NCBI RefSeq assembly: GCF_033568475.1 | Contig: NC_133123.1 | Span: 154,767,753 to 154,831,752, forward strand | Direction: 5' to 3' | DNA from: Henckelia pumila | Taxonomy: Eukaryota > Streptophyta > Magnoliopsida > Lamiales > Gesneriaceae | DNA: 64,000 bases | Shown: in pieces, positions 23,126 through 35,498 of the stretch | Layout: every line of letters starts with the position of its first letter | Position numbering within the stretch: position 1 is the stretch's first letter | Notes under the pieces: generated by a model | Told to the model about the DNA's origin: nothing | The model's database searches: none | Seen by the model: only the letters and a program-made list of their open reading frames with translations | Made by a program: the position numbers and the translations under genes

Positions 23126-24413
23126 CTACGCGACTGCAGAAATGCTACAACTTTCACGACAATTGAACCCTTCTATCCTCACTGGAGCTGGCTTGCGATC
23201 ATAACTCCCCTGAGCACAACCTCCACTCGTGAGTGCAGGGGATAAAGGGTTGGCATCATCATTGCCAAACTGCTCATCTAGGATAACAGGGTTTGAGGCC
23301 CTGCTTGGTGGCGAACCAGTAAAAAATGGTGGAGATGAAGCCACCTGAAAATTAGACCACTCAGAACCAGAACTCCCCTGACCAAGATAAACGAATCAAG
23401 TTTTAGAGAAGAGTGAGTAAACAACTTGCTCTTAATCTCACGCAGCCGTTAAGCAAAAGTTGTTAAAGGATTATAACGACTGTGTATTGTGGCACACATT
23501 CAGACTTTTTGCATAAGCAAACGATGATATCTACAAGTAAACAAATAGCACAAAATGCAAGCACATAACTATTGTCAAGGACAGCCATTCTGACTTCAGG
23601 AGATAACTTCTGCTCCATTTCGATAGTTTCATGCGTTTTATACACATATACTGCTTTAAGTAATTAGATGGCCTATATACTTGTAAGGTCGGATTGAAAT
23701 CCTCAGTCGATCGCGCAATCTATTTGCTACATACATCACTGGTGGGCTCCAGCTTATAGTATTATACTGTAAGCAAAAGAAATACGAAATCCGATGGGTA
23801 CTGCATTTAATTTAAGAGAAAAAAGCTTAGAAATGGTTCGAAAATCCCCTATGGAAACTCTAGAATCAGACAGCAAGCACGGATAAACAAATTTGCCGTG
23901 TTCTTCATAATGGAATCCAATCAATTTTTGGGTGGCTTCCTAGAATCAAATCCAAACATTCCATATCCCACCCATTGGAAATCAATTAAGAGCCTACAAT
24001 CCACAGGAAGCATTAATACACATATACGACCAACCAATCAAAAAAACTCAAGTGCTTATCAAATATCATGAAAAGGGAAAAATAAAAATATAAAAAGTTA
24101 CCTTCGATTGAAGCATATCAAGAAGCACCGTCCCCGCTTTAGCATCATACACATCTCCGGGAGGATTCCTGTCATAAAAAAAACATACAAACAAACAAAA
24201 TTCAACAAAAGCACTGACTTTTCAAAACCCGAAAAGATAAGGAAATTAAAAAAAAAACGTAGCATACTTGATTAGCAGCAGGCGAGAGTGAGCTTTGACC
24301 GGGTCGTGAAAGTGAAGGGGTAGGCCGCCGATTCTACGAGGCTTCGGGCAAATGACACCGTCGGTGACACAACCCCCAACCAAAGCCTTCTGCTGGTACA
24401 CCAATCTGTTCAT
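23126..24413 (-). CDS. Small plant-conserved protein of unknown function (At1g15350/At3g15770-like)
   Basis: Three minus-strand exons: 24268-24413 (ATG at 24411-24413), 24102-24168 and 23126-23377, giving 154 residues. The protein starts MNRLVYQQKALVGG and has GVICPKPRR, then DVYDAKAGTVLLDMLQSK, then VASSPPFFTGSPPSRASNP and VRIEGFNC near the end. This order, with the SPP.F.GSPPSRA and VR.EGF motifs, matches from memory an unnamed land-plant family; its role is not known. It has no membrane segment or signal peptide and is rich in Ser and Pro, so it is probably a soluble, partly disordered protein. All splice sites are GT-AG and the frame is kept. The gene converges with the kinesin. I would not assign a function. 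Confidence 0.82.
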
Positions 24414-24754
24414 TTTCCCGCTTTCTTCACTACAAATCCAACAAATCAATCCAAAAGCCTGCGAAACGAAGAACAAATCAGAGGAAAAAAAAATTCAGAC
24501 GCTAAAATCAACACATCGAATAACAATCACAAGCATGTAGGAAACTTTAAAAAAAATTACGGTGAACAGATTGAGAGTAATGGGATCGCTGGATCTTCTC
24601 TTCTTCCGAAGTGGGAAAGAAGAGAAATGTTACTGAGAGATTTTGGGGAGCGGAAGAGAGGGATAAGATGATGGGGTTCGAGGTATTCATAGGGGATGTT
24701 GTGCCGCACGTGCGCTCATTTTCTCCCATTTTTTGCGCACGTGATACTGCAACT

Positions 24755-24755
24755 A

Positions 24756-24793
<38 letters not shown>
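24755..24793. repeat. (TAA)n microsatellite
   Basis: About thirteen uninterrupted TAA units followed by a run of A. Confidence 0.95.
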
Positions 24794-24803
<10 letters not shown>

Positions 24804-25731
24804 ATTTATAAATGGTAAAATTGTAGTTTGGTTAGTATTGTATCTTCCCATCTTTTTAAAAAAATTTTTTACTTATTTTAAATATGATACTACATTTTAC
24901 ACATCAGTGTCTCATTGACATCAAATTAATTTCATTTTGAGTATATTTCAAGTTCATTATAATCATCGTTGCATTTATGAGCAAAAATAGATAACAATTA
25001 CTGTAATTAACCGATAAAAAATATGAATATTATGATCAAGTAGTCATTAAGCATTGCAGAATAATTATATTGCAATTGATCTTTTTAGTCTTCATGTTTT
25101 GAAATATTTGTAATATTATCAACAGTTAGAAATATTATTTCCCTAAATATTGCAACGAATGATAAATTTATAAATGAGAAAATTGATACGGGTTTTTTTT
25201 TTAAAAAAATAATTTATTTAACAAAAAATAATGATATGACATTATATACATTAATAATTATCAAATAATGAGTTTTAAATTCACCTGATATAAAATAATC
25301 CTAACAATCAAATAAACTTCAAAGTTCAAATATCTTTCCATCCAACGTAACCATATCGAAATTGATTTTGGTCAGCGTGGGAGGTCCCTTGTTCAGCCGT
25401 CATTGGGTAGAACATGTTGAGTCATTTTTATTTTTTGGAAATTTTATACAATAATTAGGACATCAATTATTGTACAAACTTAATTAAGTAATTAACATGC
25501 ATGCATGTCCACGAAAGAATAACTTCTAAATAATTTATATTGCTTGTTCTTCGATCGGTCAAACTATCGTGATAAATTGTTTAAATTTTTCGTACGAGGA
25601 GGTGTCGTATGAAACGATTTTACGGATCGATATCTGTGAGACAGATTGACCCAATTTATAAATCACATTAAAATAAAAAATAATATTTTTTTCATAAAAA
25701 ATAATTATTTTTGATGGTCATTGGGTCGAAT

Positions 25732-25860
25732 AATATATATATATATATATATATATAGAGTTTCTTTCAAGTGTCCACTTATCATGCCCACTACTATGCT
25801 CACCAATGATGTGGCACTATTCTATTGGACCACATTTTTATCACATCCAATAGAATAGTG

Positions 25861-25889
<29 letters not shown>
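25732..25889. mobile_element. Short hairpin element inside a TA microsatellite
   Basis: A 104-bp core (25758-25861) sits between TA runs 25732-25757 and 25862-25889. Inside it GCACTATTCTATTGGA and its exact reverse complement TCCAATAGAATAGTGC form a 16-bp stem with a loop of about 16 bases, placed toward the right end. The context parallels the COL-intron element but the sequence is unrelated. Confidence 0.5.
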
Positions 25890-25895
<6 letters not shown>

Positions 25896-25930
25896 AACAA
25901 TAATCTTATGCAAATATTGTGTGTTAACAA

Positions 25931-26120
25931 TGGCTTCTCGTTGCATGTTGCTAATATTGTTTGCAATCTCTAAAAATAAGTGATTACAAATTTTTTTTAA
26001 ACAAGGACTTCTCGTTGCATGTTGCTAATAGTGTTTGCAACCTTTAAAAATAAGTGGTTATGAAAATGTTAAGAAAAAAAATCCATAATTACTTATTTTT
26101 AGAGGTTGCTAACACTACTT
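25931..26120. repeat. Direct plus inverted repeat cluster
   Basis: A unit containing CTTCTCGTTGCATGTTGC and TAAAAATAAGTG occurs at 25931-25986 and again at 26005-26062; a partial inverted copy (ACTTATTTTTAGAGGTTGCT) follows at 26084-26120. The second and third copies could fold back on each other. Possibly a degenerate transposon; family unknown. Confidence 0.6.
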
Positions 26121-27510
26121 AGTATATAATATATTTGGAGTTAAATTAATTAATATAATAAATTATTGAGAATTTATATTAATATTAACAATGTTTAGGG
26201 ATTTTTTATAAAATTATTTTGATTGTCATTATTTATAAATTACCATGACTTAGAATAATTGTAGTAATAGAATTAAGTATGTTGGATATTTTAAGAATAA
26301 TAATTTGGTATACGTTGGATATTTTCGAAATATGGTATTTTGGTATTATGCTGTGTAATTATTTTGTGAGTTATTATTGCTAGGTTAAATAATTGTTCTA
26401 CTAGGGGTGTTTAAAAAATTGATGAATCATTACATCAAATTAGCCAGACAATAATATTATAGTCAACCTCAATTATTTAGTGTAGATGTATTATTAATTT
26501 ATTAATACTGATCATTAATGAGGCACGCAGATAAATACATGATTTTTGATAGATTCTTTTAATGATTATATGAGTAAATTATTCAAAACTAATACAAGAT
26601 ATGATATAAAACTAGAGTCTTTTATACGCGATGCGTACATATACGTAATTGTTTTTTAATACGTAAATTTTTTTATGCTAATTAATTTTATCTTTTTTTA
26701 AGACATGATGAATTAAATATTCAAAAATTTATATTAAAATAAAATAATATTTATTAATTAAAAAATTTAAATGTTATTTTCAAAATTAACATGATGAATT
26801 AAATATTCATAAAGAGTTTAGATTAAGATAAGTATATATATATAATTAAATTATGTATGTTAAATTATATGCTCAAAAATTTTAATTTCACAGTATAAAT
26901 ATATTTACACAAAATCTATCGACATGCACGCATGAAACCAACAAAAATAAAATAAGTAGTATTTTTAAATAAAATAAATACTACTTTAATAAAATTTTCT
27001 AAATAAAATATTTGCTAACAACTTCTCTCCGTCTTTTAATTTGGAAATAGGAACATCACCAAGTTTTAAGTTTTTATAAATATTATTTTTTTTAAAAAAA
27101 AAAGAAAATTAAAAACTGTTTTGCTTACTCTATAGTCTAGTCTATTGCTTATTTTTATGTAATTATTGACAAAATTAGTAACTGTGAATGTTTGAATAAA
27201 TAATTAAAATATAAATAAATTAAGTTTGAATTGGATTAAAGGATTTGAAATCTACGGATATAATATATAAATATATCTTCATTACTTAGATAACTTTTAA
27301 AAAAAATTCAAATTGATATTTATTACGCCATAATTGAGGTCATCACAACGGATTTCAAATCATTAGATTATTGGAATCAATTTAAATTCATTGTGGTTGG
27401 AGTGTCCGTGTTTGACAGAGTTTAAAACTTTTGTAAATATCTTTGGAAAATTTTTTAGAAAACAATTTTAAGCAATTGAAATAAGTTATTTGACATCTTT
27501 TAATATGTTT

Positions 27511-27551
<41 letters not shown>
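27511..27551. repeat. (TA)n microsatellite
   Basis: Nearly uninterrupted TA dinucleotides with one AA interruption. Confidence 0.9.
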
Positions 27552-27554
<3 letters not shown>

Positions 27555-27839
27555 TGTCCACCCCTATTTTTTTTATAAATGTCTTATTTTAATATTTTAA
27601 TTTTTCATATTATATTTGTATTAAAATTTTGTTATTTTCTAAAGAATTTGTTTACCCAATAATTATAAATTTGATGCATGCAATATTTGTATTCTATACA
27701 AAAGAAAAATATAATTTTTAAAATTTGAAAATAAATTTTAAAATTTCAATGTTGAAATATAAACATATAAAATATAAAAATAAATATAATAAAATATAGA
27801 TACATAATATTTTAATAATTATAAGTTACATTAAACTTT

Positions 27840-30085
27840 TTACAATTAGTATAAAATGTTTTTAATATTAACAAAAAATTAATATATAAATTATATAAAA
27901 TTAAATAAACAAAAAAATTATAAGTATTATAATGAAAACAATTTAAAATTAAATCGTATATTTATCTATATTTTAAAAAAATTTAATCAAATAATATATC
28001 ACTCAAATCAAAATAATATTTTTTTGAATATCCTATATAATCTCTATCTATAGTTTTAAATTCAATCATATCTTATTTGAATTTTTAAATTTGATGATAA
28101 TGTCTTCACTATTTTCAAAAATAATTTTTCGGTTGAAAATACTATAGTTTCTATTTTAAAAATATTTTCATCTTATATATATAAACAAAAATTACTTTTT
28201 TTATCACAAAAAAATTTATTTTTAATTTAGTTTAACTTCAAGAATATTTTTATCTATATTCTAAAATTTTATATTAAATAATATATTGCTCATAACATCA
28301 TATTTTTTTGATTATTTTTGTTGTGTATATCTACATATGCATATAGACAAACCAATCATCCTATTAAAAATAATATTAAATTTTATTTGATAAAAAAAGA
28401 ATATTTTAAATTTTTTCAATCGTATTTTTATGTACATTTATAATTTCTAGATTAAATAGAATATCACTAATTTTTATTAAATTTTGTTTAATAATGAATT
28501 TTTTTTATCAAACTTTTATTAAATTTTGTTTAATAATGAAAATTATTTTTTTAAAAAAAAAATATGTCGATTTTTATAAAAAGAGAAAAAAGTTAAATTT
28601 TGTAGAAAGGCTATTTTGATTTTTGTTTTTAATTCAATCATATTTTTCACTTATATTTTAAAAATTTTAGTTTAAATATTTGCATATGAGTTTTATGTTT
28701 TTATATATAAAAATTGCTAAAAGTATAACAAATATCATGTACAATGATATCTAAAATATTAATATTTTGAAATTTTGCTATTTTATCGCGATATTTTGTA
28801 TCTAATTTATCATGATATTTTTATATATTAAATTTCTGTATAATTTTTTGTGTTGTAAAATTTAGTGTACAAATTTCGTTTTATTGGGCAAAACAACCAA
28901 CGCTAAAAGCAAAAATTAAATTTTGTTTGATCAAGATAAAATATATTTTTATTTTTTAAAATTAAATTGTATTTTTATCTATATTTTAAAATTTTTAGAT
29001 CAAATATTTTATCATTTATAATATCATCTTATTTTTTGAATATTCAATATTTTCTCTATCTATAATTTTAAATTAAATAATATATTATTTTTATTTTTTA
29101 ATTTTATGATATTTTTATTATTTTTGAAAATATCTTTTGGGCGTGAAAATTTGTTTTATTTATATTTATGTGGTCTTTTTGTTTATCTATATATATATAG
29201 ATACAAAACAACCACATTATTAAAAACAAAAATTAAATTTTTTTGATCACTATAAATAGTACTTTAATTTTTTTAAATTAAATCAGATTTTTATATATTT
29301 TAAAATTTTTAAATCAAATATTTTATCACTCATAATATTATTTTTTTAATCTTCAAGATTATCTCCATCTATAATTTTAAATTGAACCATATTTTATTTT
29401 CAAATTTAATGATTAATGATAATGTTTTTACTATTTTTATAAATTACTTTTGGACGAAAAACTATTTTTAGCAGACTTTTCTACTTTTATATAGATATAG
29501 ATATAGATTAATTATATTATTTTTAATCTTTGTCGTGTATATACATAATTGATAGTCAAAACACCAGCTATTAGAAAAAAAATTCAATTTTGTTGAATCA
29601 AGAAAAATAATATTTTAATTTTTAAAAAAAAATCACTCGTATTTTAACTATATTTTAAAATTTTTGAATAACATATTTTATTACTTATAATATAATATTT
29701 TTTTATTTTGAATATTATCTTCACCTAGTTTAAATTCAACAATATCTTTATTTTTATTTATGCAATATTTTTACTAATTTTAGAATAAACTTTAGGCGGG
29801 AAAATGCTTGTTTTTTTCTTTTTTAGCATACTTTCTTGTTTCTATATATATATATATAGATATAGATTTAAAATTTTTGGATATCATATTTTATGAGTTA
29901 TAATATAATATTTGTTTTATTTTGAATTTATCTTTACCTAGTTTAAATTTAACAATATCTTTATTTTTATCTATGCAATATTTTTACTAATTTTAGAATA
30001 AAATTTAGGTGAAAAAATGCTTGTTTTTTCTTTTTTAGCATACTTTCTTTTATATATATATATATAGATATAGATAATATTATAA
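27840..30085. repeat. Decayed AT-rich tandem array
   Basis: A block reading roughly TATCTATATTTTAAAATTTT, followed by AATATTTTATCACTCATAATAT, recurs near 27961, 28251, 28431, 28641, 28975, 29285, 29640 and 29868. A second block, AAAAACAAAAATTAAATTTT followed by GTTTGATCAAGA, recurs near 28360, 28905, 29220 and 29565. Best-preserved spacing is about 310-355 bp; the last two units (about 29650-29865 and 29868-30075) are nearer 215 bp apart and more alike. Units end in TATATATATAGATATAGA-type runs. It looks like a degenerate satellite or repeatedly duplicated AT-rich element. Confidence 0.6.
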
Positions 30086-30670
30086 CTTATTAAAATCAAA
30101 ATTCCAAATTTATAACGAGATCTCAAATTCGAGATTTGTTGTAATAAACCTCGGACCGCTAAAAAAAACTTAAAATAAGCTTTGATAAGATACTATTGTA
30201 CTAGTAGCTCTCTTTTGTAAAGAACCAGACCCGTAATTAATATTATAAATTTAAAGATGCGTGCTGTCTCTTCTTTTTTGTTTTGTTTCCATCTCAAGTG
30301 AAATTTTTTTTACACGTTGCTTTTATTGTCATCAAGGAATTTCAATTTTAAAATCAAATTATATATTAACATTTATTAATCTATTAAATGTTCTTGATAA
30401 GTATTTTAAATCTAAGGGATATCAGAATCTCCTCTTAATTGTGTTCCAATCAAAATAAAACTGCCTAAATGTTGCATAAGTTTAATTAATTTAACATAAA
30501 ATGACCATTTATGTACTAAACTAACTCATTAAATGATATGGATATATAGATTAATCAAAAAAACAAAGTAGTCTTATGATTTATAGCACGTCTGACATTA
30601 ATATCTTAAATTCATAATGAAATTTTGGATTCGACCATACACGTCATTCTCATGAGGATCTGCCTCTAGC

Positions 30671-30679
30671 ATATATAAG
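30671..30679 (+). promoter_or_regulatory. Probable TATA box of the DUF1666 gene
   Basis: ATATATAAG about 190 bp upstream of the start codon, in otherwise less regular sequence. Inferred from motif and position only. Confidence 0.5.
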
Positions 30680-30861
30680 GGCATATCAGTCTTTTAGGGA
30701 AAAAAATTGTAAAAGGAAAGGTGAGGCCAATCTTGGCAAAGAAAAAAGATTATCAAAGCAATTAAAGCACTCACTTTTGTAGTTTTCATCCTTGGAATTG
30801 CTTTGTGTTAAAGGGATAGATAAGTGGAGAAATCCATTATTGGATAAAAACAATTAGGAAA

Positions 30862-33129
30862 ATGCTGCAATGTCACAAAGAAACAATTGCTAGGCTTTTC
30901 TACAACGTCTCCAGCTCTTTCTTGCTTCTCCACATCTTCTTCCATTTCACTTCCATATTTCTTGCCAAATTGTTCATCTTCTTTGGAGGCAATCCATTCC
31001 ACCAAAGGTCTATACATGCATTTATATACATGTCGTCGCGACGACGACGGTGGTCTAAATTATACAATATATTCTCAGTGTTGTTCATTTTCTTGTTTCT
31101 GATCTCTTGTAGGAACCAAGATGGATATGTTTTCAACGGTTTATCCGACGAGGAAACGGAGGAAGGGGACGAGTACTCGTGCCACAAGCCGGTGGAGGGA
31201 GGGAAACGCGACGCGAACCTAAGTTATGGAGATCATGGACCATTCATCATTCGGAATCCGGAAGACGAGTTGGGAAGACAGAGTTTGGATAGTAGTGAGG
31301 CAACATGTTATGGCTCGATGGATGACGTCGAATCCGGTGACGAAGAGGTTGTTGAAGAGGATCATGTGGTGAGAGATTCTGATTCTTGTTTTGATTCTGA
31401 TGAAGTCGAAACTGACCCCACTTCAAATTATGGCTCCAGCTCGAGGGATGACACTTGTACACCAGGTTAAGTATTTAATTTGGTACTAGAATATACTTTG
31501 CTTGTAATAAAAATGGCTAATGGAGTTTTTGTCATATTTTTCAGATGAGATTCATGAGAATGGCAACAAGAATCAGCAGGCAGAGGAATTGAATTTCAGA
31601 CAAGAAGAGGATTTTCTTGTGTTTCAACCATCAAAAGCAGAAGGCAAGAAGCTGGTGCAGGAACATGATGATGAGGGTGAAATATTTGGAGACACTTTTA
31701 CTATTGGATCGACTTCGAAAGATTCGTCGGAATGGAGAAGCTCCATCAACTGCAGGGACTCTGGTACTGATGATCCCTTTTCGTCTTCTTCGCGTAGAAG
31801 CTGCCCCAAGTGGGAATCATACACCTTGTTCCAGAAATACGACGAAGAAATGCTGTTTTTAGATCGAATCAGCGCGCAAAAACTCCACGAAACAGGTACT
31901 AAAAGTCTAGAACTCCCCCATCTTGTGTTTACCCTTTTGAAAGTGAGACTTCAATCCCATTTCTTGGAAGGAAAAATGGTTCTTAGTGCTGAAAAAGGTC
32001 TTGTTTTTTTCGATATTTCACATGAGTTTTCAAGAAACGACTCGAGTTGAAAACAAGCAGCTCTTGCTAACACTGAAAAACTTTTTGCAGAATCATTGAG
32101 ATCCATACAAGCATGTCCAAGATCCATATCAGAAAGGATTGTTCATAAACTAGGAACAATAAACAAAAAGTCATCAAAATTTCGCAACAATCCGTATCAA
32201 GAACTGGAGGCTGCTTATGTAGCGCAGATTTGTTTGACATGGGAAGCCCTCAACTGGAACTACAAGTACTTCCAACGTCTAAGAGCCACTCGTCGCGAGC
32301 ATGATCCGGGGTGCCCTGCTTATATCGCGCAACAGTTCCAACAGTTTCAAGTTCTTCTGCAGAGGTATGTCGAAAATGAGCCATATGAGCATGGGAGAAG
32401 GCCAGAAATCTATGCTAGGATAAGGAGTTTAGCACCAAAATTGCTTCAGGTCCCGGAATACAGAGGTGAATTAATCTTGTGCCTTCTAATGCATCATAAT
32501 CATATAAGTTTGTTCCTCAATAATTAAGCACTCATTGTTCATTGATTTTGTTGTATGGATAGATTCGGATCAAGACGATAAAAGAGATCAAGCCGAAAGC
32601 AACGGATCAAGAATCCCTTCAGATTCATTTCTTCACATCATGAAAGAATCAATAAGGACATTCATGAATTTCATGAAACAAGACAAGAGGAGTCACTGCC
32701 AAATATTAGCAGCCTTCTTTAGCAGAAAAAGAAGTGGCTCGGCTGATGCAACACTACTCCACTTGCTAAAAAGAGTAAACAAAAAGGTGCAAAAAACACA
32801 TGCAATCATCTACATATATATATAACTTGATTGATCACTTTCATTTCATGTTAACTAACATATATCCAATTCAAATTCAGAAAAAGGCCAAGTTGAATGA
32901 TCTTAAACGGTCCGGGAAATGCTTGCGGAGAAGGCGGCTACGCGAGGAGGAAGAGCTGGAGATTTTGATGGCTTTGATAGACCTCAAAGTGGTGTCAAGA
33001 GTTTTGAGAATGGGTGATTTGAGTGGCGAACATCTGAATTGGTGTGAGAACAAGATGAGCAAAGTGAGGGTGTCTGATAGGAAATTACAAAGAGATTCCT
33101 CCCCACTTTTCTTTCCTGCTCATGAGTGA
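30862..33129 (+). CDS. DUF1666 family protein
   Basis: Six exons: 30862-31007, 31113-31465, 31545-31895, 32091-32465, 32563-32786 and 32881-33129, giving 565 residues. All introns are GT-AG and phases agree. Residues about 20-42 form a strongly hydrophobic segment (FLLLHIFFHFTSIFLAKLF), a likely membrane anchor or signal. The middle is acidic and Ser-rich (EETEEGDE, DDVESGDEEVVEED) and probably disordered. The C-terminal part holds the conserved plant domain of unknown function DUF1666: AYVAQICLTWEALNWNY near residue 325, then FQQFQVLLQRYVENEP, YARIRSLAPKLLQVPEY and a basic helix KKAKLNDL...LRRRRLREEEE. Related Arabidopsis proteins are sometimes labelled ribosomal protein L34Ae-like; I see nothing supporting a ribosomal role. 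Start chosen as the first ATG that leads into the hydrophobic segment. Confidence 0.85.
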
Positions 33130-34342
33130 CTGCCCATGCAAGCTTTTGCAAAAGCTGAAAAAGATGCATGACTAGATGCTGAATTTGAGATGAATATCCA
33201 CATTGCTTCATTCCCTTTTGTAAATACAAAACAAAAATAATAATAATGATGTGTTAATTATATTATCTATCAACAATAATAAAAGTAGCATGCATGTCCT
33301 CTAGTTAATGATATATCTTGGCTCAATATATATATGGTTTCTTTTTAGGGCTTCCTTCTAATTCTTCCACATGGCCATGAGGTGTAGTGTTCCTAACATA
33401 TATCTAAATTACTAATTAGTGGTGGGGATGCAATAATTTGTAGTATTTTAGTACGTAGCATTGATGTAGATTTTGATGGAAATCTACAATAATATTAGTC
33501 TAATGTAATAATGTTTCTGTGATTTAAATCTGGTATATTATCAAATTTTAATATCAGTCTACTATCTTTGTTATTTTTGTAATTTTAGTCATTTTCTGAC
33601 ATAAGATGATGTGACACCTATGCGACGACAGCGACGTTTAAGTGGCTACGCTGATGTATGCAATGCCACATCAGTATTTTTGAATAAAAATAAGTAAAAT
33701 TGCAAAAAAAAAAAAGATTAATATAGAACTAAGACCGAAATAGAACAACATAAAAAAAACAATTTTAACGTATATCAAAATTACCGGAAAATTAATTAAT
33801 GATAATCTGGGTATATATAACTTAAGGTAGAAGTATAGACGAACGTGTAAAAGTAAACAAACACGTACATAATGTATATTAAGAAAAAGGTCAAAAGTTG
33901 ATAAATGTGGTGGGGTGACATATGTAGATCATTTTGGTGATTCGAATTTTTTTACTTTGAAGGTGTGATTAAAGATGGGTTGGTCACTGATTTTGGTGAA
34001 GGAGCTTGCTAGGAAGAAGGGGATGGTGACAAGTTTAGCTTTAGTCACTTTATATATATATATATATTAAAATAAGGATTATACATTGAGAAAAATATTG
34101 AATTCAACTTAAGCAAAGCAAGACTGCAAAAAGAGGGGAATAAAAAGGTGGCACACATGCTCCAAGGATAGACTTGGATTAAATTAAACTTTGGGAAATC
34201 ATTTTTTTTCAAAGATATGGGATATTATTGATGTAATATCGAAATATATTGTATGATATTGAAAATTGATGATTTGTCTTATTCCATATCAGCAAATAGA
34301 CTAAAATAGTCGAAAATTAAAAGTTAATGTATCAAAGTTTAA

Positions 34343-35498
34343 GGTGGGTGTATTCAAACTTAGAGATTTTAATTACTTCCAAAGAGTTTGGTGGAGTTTA
34401 AAAGTCAATAGGTATAATCTATACTTTTATAAACTCTACGAAAATCCAGAGGTATCCAAAATAGACTTTCGTAGAGTTTTAAAAAATAATGTGGTATTTA
34501 ACATTATTGACTTTTAAAAGCATCATAAAAGTATAAAGGTATTCAAATTTTCAACGGATTTTTAATGACTCCATGAAAGTCATTAAAGTACAAACATGAA
34601 AACATAATGTACAATGCTAAGATGTCAAAATTAATCTTTGAGGCAAGGTTTAGATGAACTTTTAATTATTCATTTCTTCCGTCTCTTCTCTCTCCTCTTT
34701 CAAATAATATTTCTACATATTTCTCTTTTTTCTTTTTCAAATCACATTTCTATAAACACATTTTCTCTTCATTTCTCGTTTTTAGCCGATTTAAGAAATA
34801 TTTCTAAATGGTTGATTAATTAATTTTTATGATTTGAATAAAAAAAATTTAAAAAACGTACGCCATAAATTTCATTTTTTTTTTTGAATTTTAGCGGTTG
34901 GAATTTTGGAATTAATGCTTTTATTTTTAATACATAAATTATACCATTAATTTTAATATTAATTACATCAAAAGATACTATAGAAAACTAGAACATTGTT
35001 TAATTTTAAAATCTTGAAAATTAATGTCACGAAATGGTTAAGAAAAATAGCAAACATGACAACAGAATTTTTTTAAAATAACATTTTATGATATAACTGA
35101 TAAAAGATCTTGTTTTTTAAATATATTAAATATTATTCTCTTTATTTTATAATTTCTAATTTTGAAAATCTATCAAGTCTGAAATTATATTTATGAAATT
35201 ATTTAATAAAATTATTATGCTATATATTGAAAACTCATAACATTTTATTATCCATAGAATTGAAAATTATAATAAAATGATATTAATTAAATATATATCA
35301 TTTTAAAAATATTTTACAACTCCGTGAAATTCTGTAGAACTCATTGAAAATCTTCCAAAAGTAAATCCACATGAGTCAATGAAAATCTTTTACAACTCTG
35401 TAAAATTATGTAAAAATCAATAAAAATCAATCAAATCCAAGAAGTCTATTATTTAAAAAAAAAAAAACCCCATCAAATCAGCAATGAATACACCACTG
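34343..35498. mobile_element. Possible PIF/Harbinger-type non-autonomous DNA transposon
   Basis: The ends are imperfect inverted repeats: GGTGGGTGTATTC at 34343-34355 and GAATACACCACTG at 35486-35498, each bordered by TAA (34340-34342 and 35499-35501), the 3-bp duplication expected of PIF/Harbinger elements. Near both ends lie related subterminal motifs in opposite orientation (AACTCTACGAAAATCC, ACTTTCGTAGAGTTTT, CAACTCCGTGAAATTCTGTA, CAACTCTGTAAAATT). No transposase is seen in the 1156 bp. Terminal match is partial, so this is tentative. Confidence 0.5.

Larger units (their letters stand above)
24414..30861. other. Gene-poor AT-rich block
   Basis: About 6.4 kb between divergently placed genes. 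It opens with the 5' UTR and promoter of the minus-strand gene (to about 24740), then an ATA/TAA microsatellite, two hairpin structures (25732-25889 and 25931-26120), a TA run at 27511-27551 and an AT-rich repeat array (about 27840-30085). It ends with the promoter of the DUF1666 gene. I see no gene; open frames are very short. Confidence 0.6.
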
